Part shown: one piece after another, positions 6,270 to 13,680 of the stretch
How the letters are laid out: the number at the start of each line of letters is the position of its first letter
Position numbering within the stretch: position 1 is the stretch's first letter
NCBI GenBank assembly: GCA_934655755.1
Contig: CAKUHA010000021.1
Coordinates: 1-18,128, forward strand
From: an uncultured Collinsella sp.
Lineage (GTDB): Bacteria > Actinomycetota > Coriobacteriia > Coriobacteriales > Coriobacteriaceae
DNA: 18,128 bases
Direction: 5' to 3'
Program-made: the position numbers and the translations under genes
Notes under the pieces: generated by a model
Told to the model about the DNA's origin: nothing
Databases searched by the model: none
What the model saw: the letters and a program-made list of their open reading frames with translations, nothing else

Positions 6270-6320
6270 CCGCAGCGGGCCTGCATGCAGCTTGGAATCA
6301 CAACAAGAGCAACAATAGCT

Positions 6321-6349
6321 AAAAAAAAGGGACCGCAAGAAGCGGTCCC
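6321..6349 (-). terminator. Intrinsic terminator after tRNA-Pro
   Basis: A perfect 8-bp stem GGGACCGC/GCGGTCCC (6329-6336 with 6342-6349), loop of five, followed on the minus strand by eight Ts at 6321-6328. It starts 12 nt after the tRNA CCA end. Confidence 0.92.
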
Positions 6350-6360
6350 TCCTCATGCTC

Positions 6361-6437
6361 TGGTCGGGTTGACTGGATTTGAACCAGCGACCCCTGCGTC
6401 CCGAACGCAGTGCTCTACCAAACTGAGCCACAACCCG
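6361..6437 (-). tRNA. tRNA-Pro (anticodon CGG)
   Basis: 77 nt on the minus strand with encoded CCA. Acceptor CGGGTTG/CAACCCG, D-arm GCTC/GAGC, anticodon stem CTGCG/CGCAG with loop TTCGGGA (anticodon CGG, codon CCG), and T-arm with TTCAAAT all pair. The first base of the acceptor is C, paired with the G at position 72, as in bacterial tRNA-Pro. Confidence 0.95.
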
Positions 6438-6445
6438 TTAGCTCG

Positions 6446-6451
6446 ACTATA
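6446..6451 (-). promoter_or_regulatory. Candidate -10 box for tRNA-Pro
   Basis: TATAGT on the minus strand, 8 nt before the mature tRNA 5' end, in the 49-nt gap after ispE. The -35 is not clear; co-transcription from ispE is also possible because no terminator follows ispE. Confidence 0.4.
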
Positions 6452-6486
6452 GTAACAAAGATTTCCGCCGTGTGCTAGAGAAATTT

Positions 6487-7383
6487 TTACTTCTTTGGCA
6501 CTTCGATGCGAACCGTGTCGGAGATAAGCTCCGTCGCGCAGGCCCACCAGCCATTTTGCTGAGCGAGTGCTGCAAGATTGGCTGACGTGGCAGCGGTGTC
6601 GCAAATGGCAAACGAGCACGCACCCGATCCGCACACGTTCACGGCAACGGTACCGTTCTGTGCGCACAGCCAGTCGAGCACCGTTTTAATCTGCGGCTCC
6701 ATCTGAGCAGAAATGACGCCCAAATTGTTATGGATGAGCGCATAAGCCATGTCGGCATCCCCAGCGCGCAAGGCCGAAGCAATCGCACCGGGCTTGTCTG
6801 CCGGCACCGGGGTCTCGTCAAAACGCCGATAGGCTTCAATTGTCGATACGCTTGCGTCGCGCGGCTTGACCAGCACGACGGGTGTCGCGGGCAGCGCGGG
6901 GTACTCAGTCGCCAGAACGTCTCCCCCGCCCACATAGAACGCAGGGCTCGCGTGCAAAAAGAAGGGAACATCGGCGCCAATGCCGCGGGCGATCTCGTCG
7001 AGCGCGGGATCGGTGCGGTCGATGCCCCAAAGCTCCGCCAAGGCGGCAATGACCGCCGCGGCGTCCGTCGAGGGACCGCCCAGGCCGGCGCACAGCGGGA
7101 TGCGCTTCTTGATCGTCACGCACACGTCGGCCTCGCGGCCATAATGCTCGGCCATAGCGACAGCAGCACGATACGCCGTATTCTTTTGCATGGGAAAATC
7201 GGATGCCGGAACCGTCTGTACGGTCAGCTCCTGCGCCGGAGTGACCGTCACGGTATCGGCAAGACCGACGGCTGCCATCAGGGAATCGACCTTGTGGTAG
7301 CCGCGGTCGTCACGCTCGGTATGAACCCCCAGGTAGAGGTTGATCTTTGCCGGCGCGAAAAGAGTCAGGGACCGATCGGTCAC
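6487..7383 (-). CDS. ispE: 4-diphosphocytidyl-2-C-methyl-D-erythritol kinase
   Basis: GHMP-family kinase of the MEP isoprenoid pathway; phosphorylates the 2-hydroxyl of CDP-methylerythritol using ATP in the cytoplasm. The 298 residues are of normal length. Visible motifs are PAKINLYL at 11-18 (catalytic Lys13), the ATP-binding loop AGLGGPSTDAAA at about 99-110, GADVPFF around 136-142 with the catalytic Asp138, and the C-terminal CGSGACSF. The loop has P where most homologues have G, otherwise the motifs are intact. The start is GTG at 7381-7383, with GAGGAG 8 nt upstream inside the end of veg; the veg stop codon is only 2 nt away, so the two genes are almost certainly translated from one mRNA. 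veg followed by ispE is also seen in Bacillus-type genomes. Confidence 0.95.
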   Translation of the reverse strand: MTDRSLTLFAPAKINLYLGVHTERDDRGYHKVDSLMAAVGLADTVTVTPAQELTVQTVPASDFPMQKNTAYRAAVAMAEHYGREADVCVTIKKRIPLCAGLGGPSTDAAAVIAALAELWGIDRTDPALDEIARGIGADVPFFLHASPAFYVGGGDVLATEYPALPATPVVLVKPRDASVSTIEAYRRFDETPVPADKPGAIASALRAGDADMAYALIHNNLGVISAQMEPQIKTVLDWLCAQNGTVAVNVCGSGACSFAICDTAATSANLAALAQQNGWWACATELISDTVRIEVPKK

Positions 7384-7385
7384 CG

Positions 7386-7682
7386 TTAGTGCTCCTCGAG
7401 CTGATTGCCAAGCGGAGTAAAGATGTGCTCGCCGCTCTCGGGGTCGAACAGCTCGACCTGGCCGGTGAGAACATCGATATACTGGTAAGACTGACGCGAC
7501 TTGCGACCGCGGCGCTCGTCAACCTCGACGATAAAGACGGCGGGATGGACGCTCTTGATGGTGCCCATGCGCTCGACGACGCGGGTGCGGCCCATGTTGG
7601 CCTTCACCTTTACGCGATCGCCCACCATGTCGGTCAGCTTCTCGTGGATGTCGTCGACGTGATTGACTTCCATCTCTTCCAT
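7386..7682 (-). CDS. veg: Veg family protein
   Basis: A 98-residue protein of the Veg family (PF06257, by recollection), known in Bacillus subtilis as a small, abundant, vegetatively expressed protein linked to biofilm regulation; the molecular role is not settled. The family core is plain: residues about 11-85 with VGDRVKVKANMGRTRVVER, PAVFIVEVDE and SYQYIDVLTGQVEL, forming a small beta-barrel-like fold. The first ATG at 7680-7682 has GGAGG 7-8 nt upstream and is chosen; a second ATG nine bases later is possible. It sits directly in front of ispE with a 2-nt gap, the same neighbour as in Bacillus. A promoter candidate lies about 70 nt upstream. Confidence 0.88.
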   Translation of the reverse strand: MEEMEVNHVDDIHEKLTDMVGDRVKVKANMGRTRVVERMGTIKSVHPAVFIVEVDERRGRKSRQSYQYIDVLTGQVELFDPESGEHIFTPLGNQLEEH

Positions 7683-7749
7683 GAACAGGGCCTCCAGAAG
7701 GTGCAATTCAAAAAGGGGATAATACCCCTAAGATAGACAAAACTCTAAT

Positions 7750-7779
7750 ACTATAGCACCCTACTGAAGCAATGCGCAA
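7750..7779 (-). promoter_or_regulatory. Candidate promoter for veg-ispE
   Basis: On the minus strand TTGCGC (7774-7779) and TATAGT (7750-7755) are 18 nt apart, about 68 nt upstream of the veg start. The -35 box touches the edge of repeat E, so that repeat may have supplied it. Confidence 0.5.
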
Positions 7780-7890
7780 GTAGCAAATTTGGGACGGGGC
7801 TTTTTTAGCTACTTCTACGTCGGACAGCTATCCCCGTTCCAGAAAACATGCGCAAGTAGCTAAAAGAGCCCCGTCCCAAATTAGCTACTT
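7778..7890. repeat. Inverted pair of 37-nt hairpin units (REPIN-like), cluster E
   Basis: Unit 1 is 7778-7814 on the plus strand, unit 2 is 7854-7890 on the minus strand; they agree at 35 of 37 positions and are separated by 39 nt. Unit 2 has a perfect 10-bp stem AAGTAGCTAA/TTAGCTACTT around a loop with GGGACGGGGC. ATGCGCAAGTAGC occurs in direct orientation at 7772-7784 and 7848-7860. Unit 2 supplies the last two bases of the dtd stop codon. The pair fills the gap between dtd and veg. Confidence 0.88.
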
Positions 7891-8335
7891 ACAGATTGTC
7901 CGTGTCTAAGACGATGGTGAAGGGACCGTCGTTGACGAGGTCGACCTTCATGTCGGCACCGAAGATGCCGTGCGCTACGTGTTCGACGTCTTCGCGCACA
8001 AGCGTCAGGAAATACTCGTAGAGCTCGTTGGCCACATCGGGCGCGCCGGCATCCGTAAACGACGGACGCCTGCCGTGGCGGCAGTCGGCGAACAGCGTGA
8101 ACTGCGACACCACGAGCACCTCGCCGTCGACATCGGCAAGCGCCAGATTGGTCTTGCCGTTCTCGTCCTCGTTAATGCGCAAGCCCCAGAGCTTGCCCCA
8201 CAACTTATCGGCCTCGGCGCGCGTGTCGCCGTGGCCCACGCCCAACAACACCAGGTAGCCGCGTCCAATACGACCTACACATTCGCCGTCGACCGTCACG
8301 CCGGCGTTGAGCACACGCTGCACTACCGCACGCAC
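7889..8335 (-). CDS. dtd: D-aminoacyl-tRNA deacylase
   Basis: Hydrolyses D-amino acids (and glycine wrongly placed on tRNA-Ala) from tRNA, so that they do not enter translation. The 148 residues are the normal length. Family motifs are [17 protein letters not shown] at 77-93 (SQxxL with the active-site Thr80) and NDGPFT at 135-140, the cross-subunit Gly-Pro motif neighbourhood, here with F where V is common. The start is GTG at 8333-8335, preceded by GAGGAG at 6 nt within the end of rdgB, 3 nt after the rdgB stop codon; this is tight translational coupling. It is the last gene of the HAD-murI-rph-rdgB-dtd run, and its stop codon overlaps repeat E. Confidence 0.95.
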   Translation of the reverse strand: MRAVVQRVLNAGVTVDGECVGRIGRGYLVLLGVGHGDTRAEADKLWGKLWGLRINEDENGKTNLALADVDGEVLVVSQFTLFADCRHGRRPSFTDAGAPDVANELYEYFLTLVREDVEHVAHGIFGADMKVDLVNDGPFTIVLDTDNL

Positions 8336-8338
8336 GGT

Positions 8339-8980
8339 CTACTCCTCGCCGGTCAGCTTGGCGGACAGGTGCTCGAGCGCATGGAATCGATGGCTGATGG
8401 CGTTCTTCTCGTCCGCCGTCAGCTCGGCCATGGTCTTGCCCGGCGTGTCGACCGGCAGGAACAGCGGGTCGTAGCCAAAGCCGTGATCTCCGCGTCCCTC
8501 GTGCGCAATGACACCCTCGCAGGCGCCCTCACCATAGGTGACCAGACCGTCCGTATCGATGAGCGCGACGACACTCATAAAGCGCGCGGTGCGGTCCTCG
8601 TCGGCCACGCCCTCCAGGTTCACGAGTAGCTTGGCATTGTTGGCGGCATCGTCGCCGTGCACGCCCGCGTAACGTGCGCTATATACGCCGGGCTCGCCGT
8701 TCAGTGCGTCGACGACCAAGCCGGAATCGTCGGCGATAGCCATGAGGCCCGTCTCCTCGACCGCAGCCTGGGCCTTAATGATGGCGTTCTCCAAAAACGT
8801 CGTGCCATTTTCCTCGGGGTCCTCAAAATCACCCAGCTGGCCGAGCGCCACAAAGCGCACCTCGGGCATGACCTTGCCCAAAATAGCTTCAATCTCGGTG
8901 AGCTTATGAGCATTGCCGGTTGCCACGACGATGGTCGCCGCCGGGTCGAGGGTGTCGATATCGATCTTCTCAAGTGCCAT
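8339..8980 (-). CDS. rdgB: dITP/XTP pyrophosphatase (RdgB/HAM1 family)
   Basis: Hydrolyses deaminated purine triphosphates (ITP, dITP, XTP) to monophosphates, keeping them out of DNA and RNA. 213 residues from the ATG at 8978-8980, which has AAGGAGG 6 nt upstream; a longer frame to 9016 lacks a ribosome site. The family order is visible: nucleotide-binding TGNAHKLTEI at 21-30, ENAIIKAQAA, the metal-binding DDSGLVVDAL (about 82-91), GEPGVYSARYAG, then GFGYDPLF and SHRFHAL near the C-terminus. A 12-residue N-terminal lead before the beta-strand is longer than usual. It follows rph by 142 nt, a gap holding a hairpin and repeat F, and is followed by dtd. Confidence 0.95.
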   Translation of the reverse strand: MALEKIDIDTLDPAATIVVATGNAHKLTEIEAILGKVMPEVRFVALGQLGDFEDPEENGTTFLENAIIKAQAAVEETGLMAIADDSGLVVDALNGEPGVYSARYAGVHGDDAANNAKLLVNLEGVADEDRTARFMSVVALIDTDGLVTYGEGACEGVIAHEGRGDHGFGYDPLFLPVDTPGKTMAELTADEKNAISHRFHALEHLSAKLTGEE

Positions 8981-9007
8981 GGCTGGCCTCCTTGTCCTTA
9001 TAGCAAA

Positions 9008-9054
9008 GCCGCCCAAGGGAAATCGGACTCTCGCCCTCTCCCCTCCTTGGCGGC
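9008..9054 (-). other. Hairpin in the rph-rdgB gap
   Basis: GCCGCCAAGG pairs with CCTTGGGCGGC (9045-9054 with 9008-9018, one bulge) around a 26-nt loop on the minus strand. A short TTT and a TATAAG string follow before the rdgB ribosome site. It may be a weak terminator or leader structure; rdgB expression probably needs passage through it. Confidence 0.4.
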
Positions 9055-9087
9055 AGAAACCTTACCGTTCGGCATTTCCGCAGATAA

Positions 9088-9122
9088 AACCTGCCAAAAC
9101 AAACCTGTCCCTTTTTGGTAGG

Positions 9123-9124
<2 letters not shown>
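9088..9124 (-). repeat. Single 37-nt hairpin unit, cluster F
   Basis: Minus-strand stem AACCTACCAAAA/TTTTGGCAGGTT (12 bp, one wobble) around a 13-nt loop AGGGACAGGTTTG. The unit supplies the last two bases of the rph stop codon, exactly as unit 2 of cluster E does for dtd. It shares GACAGGTTTGTTT with cluster B. Confidence 0.8.
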
Positions 9125-9848
<724 letters not shown>

Positions 9849-9893
9849 AGGTAAGTCCTTTCGCATAGAAAAGCTGCCGGGCGGCGCCGATTG

Positions 9894-10778
9894 CTAGCTC
9901 AGCTCGTCAAGGTCCACGTGCTCAATGCTTTTGAGCGGTTGGCCGAAGATGAAGCTGCCCGCCACCGCAAACTCGGCAATATTGTCAGACGTCGTGGCAA
10001 AACGATGCTGCGGCTCGGCAGTATCGCCTGCCAGCTGTTCGCGACGCGTGAGGATATCCGTCAGCTCGCGCGTGGTCTCCTCGGCAGAGCTCACGACGCG
10101 GACCTGCGGGCCGAGTGCATGGCGAATGGGTCCCACCAGCAGCGGAAAATGCGTACAACCCAACACCACGGTATCGATACCGTGGTCGTACAGGGGCTCA
10201 ACCGTAGCGCCGACCAGCGCGCGCACGGCGGGCGTGTCGAAAATGTCCTCGTTCTCGAGCCACTGCTCCTGCAAATGCGTGCCAGATGCGAGCTCATGCT
10301 CGACGACCTCGACAAAACTCGAAGCCGGGCAGCCGTATACATCCACACCGGCATCCAAATCTTGGATCGCACGCGTATAGGCGCCCGAGCGAATGGTGAG
10401 GTTGGTGGCGAGCACGCCCACGCGGCGCGTGCGGGTGCTGTTGATTGCCGCGCGGGCGCCCGGCGCGATCACACCGATAACGGGAACGTCGAGCACCTGC
10501 TGGGCCAGGCGCAACGCCGCGGCCGTCGCCGTATTGCAGGCGATGACCATGATCTTGACATCGTGCCTCGACAGCCACCGGCCCGCCTGTAACGCAAACG
10601 AGCGCACTTCGTCCTCGGTACGCGTACCGTAGGGACAACGCTTGGTGTCGCCAAAGTAATAGACGGACTCATGCGGAAGCGCCGTGGCTATGGCGCGCGC
10701 GACCGTCAGGCCGCCCAGACCCGAGTCGAACACGCCGATCGGGCGCGTGTCGCCAGCCAGATTCTCGATATCGGACAT
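9894..10778 (-). CDS. murI: Glutamate racemase
   Basis: Converts L-glutamate to D-glutamate for the peptidoglycan stem peptide; cytoplasmic, cofactor-independent. 294 residues. The two catalytic cysteines are present: Cys81 in ACNTATAAAL and Cys208 in LGCTHFPLL. Also seen are IGVFDSGLGGLTVARA (14-29) and GDTKRCPYGTR (43-53). The ATG at 10776-10778 has GGTGAGG only 2-3 nt upstream, a short spacing, but no better start precedes the conserved RPIGVFDSG. It sits between the HAD phosphatase gene (48 nt upstream) and rph (45 nt downstream), probably one operon; the gap to the HAD gene includes an 18-nt palindrome. Confidence 0.95.
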   Translation of the reverse strand: MSDIENLAGDTRPIGVFDSGLGGLTVARAIATALPHESVYYFGDTKRCPYGTRTEDEVRSFALQAGRWLSRHDVKIMVIACNTATAAALRLAQQVLDVPVIGVIAPGARAAINSTRTRRVGVLATNLTIRSGAYTRAIQDLDAGVDVYGCPASSFVEVVEHELASGTHLQEQWLENEDIFDTPAVRALVGATVEPLYDHGIDTVVLGCTHFPLLVGPIRHALGPQVRVVSSAEETTRELTDILTRREQLAGDTAEPQHRFATTSDNIAEFAVAGSFIFGQPLKSIEHVDLDELS

Positions 10779-10813
10779 TGCCTCACCAGATTCTCTCGAA
10801 CAGACAGGTTACG

Positions 10814-10831
10814 CGTAGTGGCGCCACTACG
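10814..10831. repeat. Perfect 18-nt palindrome over the stop codon of the HAD gene
   Basis: The 18-nt sequence is its own reverse complement and contains the TAG stop of the HAD gene (10827-10829). In RNA it would form a 7-bp stem with a 4-nt GCGC loop. No U-tract follows, so it is unlikely to be a terminator; it may be an RNA-stabilising hairpin or a binding site. Confidence 0.6.
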
Positions 10832-11738
10832 AACGAGCCGCGACGAGCAGCTCGGCCGTTGCCACCCAGCCGTCGACAATCTTGCCGCGCGTGACGAAGG
10901 CATTGTCGCAAGCCTCCAGGAACTCGGACGCGCCGGCGCTGGTCAGGCCATTCTCGACCAGGCAGAACGTGCCCACGTGGTCGGCCATGTAGAAATCGGA
11001 CTCGGAATCGCCAAGCGCCAGCGTCTCCTCGCGCTCGATACCCAAGTGCTCGCAGAAGCGCGCGACTGCCACGCCCTTGTCGAGGCCCGACGGGTTGATG
11101 TTGTACGCACGGCCATCCTCGACGCGATCGAGCTCGAGCGTCGTCGGCTTGGACAGATGCGTCAGGTGACCGTTGCAGGCCCAGACCAGACCGCAGCCGG
11201 CCTCGTCGAGGATGGCCTGCGCCTCGTCATCGGGAATATCGCCGCGCATGCCGACGGTGACCTCGCGGTACTTGTAGCCAGTCGACATGTCGTTGTGATA
11301 CTCGATCTTGTGCGGCCAGCGGGCGAGAATCTTCTCGCACACGCCGGTCTCCTCGATCACCTGGTGCGGCGTGAGGCCGCAGGCGGGGTCGTAGGGCATA
11401 TCGCCGGTCAGATACTCCCAGTCGTTGGCCTTGAGGTCGTACATGACCAGGCCGCCCATCTCGCCGATGTAGGAGTTGAGGCCGAGCACACGCGCATCCT
11501 CGTGAATCATGGTGCGGTTGCGACCCGAGGTGGGAACCACCTGGATGCCGGCACGGGCGAGCGCCACGACGGCCTCGACGAGTTTGGTCGAGGGATTGCC
11601 GTCGTTGTCGCGTAGCACGCACGAGCCGGGCGCAAGCATCGTGGCGTCCAGATCGGTAAAGACGTACTTGACCTTGGCCAGGCGCTCGCGCATCTCGCCC
11701 GAAAGCTCGGCAACGGTCGGCAGGGTGTTGTGGGACAT
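10827..11738 (-). CDS. HAD-superfamily phosphatase (subclass IIB, Cof-like)
   Basis: 303 residues of a probable cytoplasmic phosphatase of unknown substrate. HAD motifs are complete: motif I FTDLDATM (nucleophile Asp29, acid/base Asp31), motif II TSGR at 70-73, motif III lysine in GLDKG, motif IV LGDSESDF. The C2-type cap lies between motifs II and III, which places it in subclass IIB with Cof, sucrose- and mannosyl-phosphoglycerate phosphatases. The cap contains CGLTPHQVIEETGVCEKILA and does not point to one of these. The ATG at 11736-11738 has GGAG 5 nt upstream; a GTG two codons earlier is possible. It lies between murE and murI on the same strand, so a sugar-phosphate role near cell-wall synthesis is possible but unproven. 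Confidence 0.85.
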   Translation of the reverse strand: MSHNTLPTVAELSGEMRERLAKVKYVFTDLDATMLAPGSCVLRDNDGNPSTKLVEAVVALARAGIQVVPTSGRNRTMIHEDARVLGLNSYIGEMGGLVMYDLKANDWEYLTGDMPYDPACGLTPHQVIEETGVCEKILARWPHKIEYHNDMSTGYKYREVTVGMRGDIPDDEAQAILDEAGCGLVWACNGHLTHLSKPTTLELDRVEDGRAYNINPSGLDKGVAVARFCEHLGIEREETLALGDSESDFYMADHVGTFCLVENGLTSAGASEFLEACDNAFVTRGKIVDGWVATAELLVAARS

Positions 11739-11807
11739 AGTCACTCCATTACGTAGAAGGGCTGGGGTCTAAAGGCGTGCCTTGCCAAAGACAAACACAC
11801 TTGGAAC

Positions 11808-11841
11808 GGGCGGCAGCGACACGCGAGCGGTGCTGCCGCCC
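11808..11841 (-). terminator. Hairpin after murE, probable terminator
   Basis: Perfect 10-bp stem GGGCGGCAGC/GCTGCCGCCC (11808-11817 with 11832-11841), loop of 14. The minus strand continues GTTCCAAGTGTGTTTG, a weak U-tract. It lies about 24 nt after the murE stop codon and separates murE from the HAD gene. Confidence 0.6.
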
Positions 11842-11864
11842 ACATAGTCTAAAGGCAATAACGC

Positions 11865-13382
11865 CTAAGCATCGTACGTCGCAAGAATGCGCTTGAGGAC
11901 CGAGCCGTCGCGCTCGCAGGGCTCGGGTCCGTTCTTGCGCAGCATGCGCTCCTCCTCGCCCTTGCCGGTCACGATAACCACGGCGGGTCGCTCGGTCTCA
12001 CGCACGGCCGTCTCGATAGCGGCGACGCGGTCAGTCACAATCTGCCAACTATCGTTTCCCTGGGCCTGGACGTTGCGTGCAATCTCGGCGCAGATATCCT
12101 CGACATCCTCGGGACCGGGGTCATCCTCGGTGATCACGATGCGGTCGGCGTACTTGCCGGCGGCGATACCCATCGTGGTACGGCGATCGACGCCCTTGCC
12201 GCCCGTGGCGCCAAAGACGACCGCCAGCTCGCGCTCGGGATAGTTCTCGCGCAGGTCGCGCAAAAGCGTCTCGAGGCTCATGCCGTTGTGCGCAAAGTCG
12301 ACGACGCCCAGAATCTTGCCCGATGCGGATGGATAAAGCTCCATGCGACCGGGAACGAAGACGCCCTCAAAGCCGTGAACGATGCCCTCCTCGGAAATGT
12401 CCAGAGCCTCCGCGCAGGCAATGGCGGCAAGCGCATTGGACACGTTGAACTTGACGGGCGTGGGAATCACGACGTCGCGCGTAAAGCGCGGCGTGCGAAC
12501 CGTTGCCACCACGCCGCAGTCTCCATTACGAATCGCCGACGCAAACACGTCGGCACGCTCGTCGGTCAGGGAGAACGTCACCGTACGCTCGCAACGAGAT
12601 GCCGCCTCGAGCACGCGGTCGACCTTATCCATGTCGAGATTAACCACAGCGAAGCGACTTTGCGAGAAGATCTTGAGCTTGCTGGCAAAGTAGTCCTCGA
12701 GCGTCGGATGCTCAATCGGCGAAATATGGTCCTCGCCGATATTGGTAAAGGCACCAACTTCAAAGGCGATCTTGCCTGTGCGCTCATATTTGAGGCCCTG
12801 GCTCGATGCCTCCATGACCAGCCACGGAGCACCCGCCTCCGCTGCATGCGCGATGCGAGACTGCAGTAGGAAGGATTCGGGGGTCGTCAGCTTGGAAGGG
12901 CCCGCCTCGATACCGTCGTCGAACTCAATGCCCGTATTCAGAGCGGGTCGATGACAGCCCGTGAGCTTTGCCTCGTTGGCGAGGATGCCGCGTAGATAAA
13001 AACTGCAGGTCGACTTGCCCTTAGTGCCGGTAAAGGCACAAACCTTTACCTTGCCCGAGGGGTGCCCGTAGTAGGCGTCCGCCACCACAGCAAGCGTGCG
13101 ACGGATATCGTTGACGATCACCGCGGGGACATCGACGTCGTAATCGACCTCGGAAACGTACGCCGCAGCGCCGTCGGCGATTGCCGAGAGCAGATACTCG
13201 CGCTTAAACGCACGGCCCTTGCAAACAAACAACGTGCCCGGACACACCTGGCGCGAGTCATCGGTCGCAAACTCAATGCGCCGGTCACATACAGTACTCG
13301 GCCTAGAGACGACGAGGCCGTCTTCCTCGAGCAACTCTATATAGCGCGTCAGAGTTAGCTTCTCTTGCGTCGGACTCGACAT
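11865..13382 (-). CDS. murE: UDP-N-acetylmuramoyl-tripeptide synthetase (MurE), probably Lys/Orn type
   Basis: ATP-dependent ligase adding the third, diamino acid residue to UDP-MurNAc-L-Ala-D-Glu. 505 residues from the ATG at 13380-13382, with GAGAGG 7 nt upstream; a 44-residue longer frame has no ribosome site. Visible are DDSR at 41-44, the P-loop GTKGKST at 119-125, TTPES at 166-170, EASSQGL at 191-197, FTNIGEDHIS at 212-221, the Lys near 235-237 that is carbamylated in this family, PGRME at 344-348, and VDFAHNGMSL at 361-370. The amino-acid selection motif reads EDDPGPED (419-426) instead of the DNPR of meso-diaminopimelate enzymes. DDP with AHNG is like the L-lysine enzymes of streptococci as I remember them. 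It is followed by a terminator and the HAD-murI operon, and is divergent from the ABC gene. Confidence 0.93.
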   Translation of the reverse strand: MSSPTQEKLTLTRYIELLEEDGLVVSRPSTVCDRRIEFATDDSRQVCPGTLFVCKGRAFKREYLLSAIADGAAAYVSEVDYDVDVPAVIVNDIRRTLAVVADAYYGHPSGKVKVCAFTGTKGKSTCSFYLRGILANEAKLTGCHRPALNTGIEFDDGIEAGPSKLTTPESFLLQSRIAHAAEAGAPWLVMEASSQGLKYERTGKIAFEVGAFTNIGEDHISPIEHPTLEDYFASKLKIFSQSRFAVVNLDMDKVDRVLEAASRCERTVTFSLTDERADVFASAIRNGDCGVVATVRTPRFTRDVVIPTPVKFNVSNALAAIACAEALDISEEGIVHGFEGVFVPGRMELYPSASGKILGVVDFAHNGMSLETLLRDLRENYPERELAVVFGATGGKGVDRRTTMGIAAGKYADRIVITEDDPGPEDVEDICAEIARNVQAQGNDSWQIVTDRVAAIETAVRETERPAVVIVTGKGEEERMLRKNGPEPCERDGSVLKRILATYDA

Positions 13383-13680
13383 ACAAAGACCTCTCTCGCT
13401 AAAATTCAGCCTTAAAGGGCAAAAGATGTCCCGGGGCAGAAACGATGGAACATTCCGTATTATCAACCATCTTATCAACCATCCTAATATGCCACCTGAC
13501 CTTGCGGGCATTTCAGCCTTCTAAAAAATTGCATGGACTGCACCATGGGTTAATAAATGACAACGAAGCCCAGATCGCATAAAACCGAAGAATCCCGAGT
13601 GCTATTCTTTATCCAAATGTCTTGATGTGCCTCATTGACCTGCAATGATGACTCATCATGCCCTACGCGAAGGATTCTAG
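13383..13680. promoter_or_regulatory. Divergent intergenic region between murE and the ABC receptor/permease gene
   Basis: This 298-nt gap must hold the promoters of both genes. It is AT-richer than its surroundings. TTATCAACCATC is repeated in tandem at 13460-13471 and 13472-13483, about 80-100 nt upstream of murE. ATGATGACTCATCAT (13645-13659) is a perfect 7+1+7 palindrome ending 21 nt before the ABC gene start, a good position for an operator. On the plus strand TTGCAT and TAATAA near 13527-13555 are 16 nt apart and could be a promoter. AAGGA lies 6 nt before the ABC gene ATG. Confidence 0.4.
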
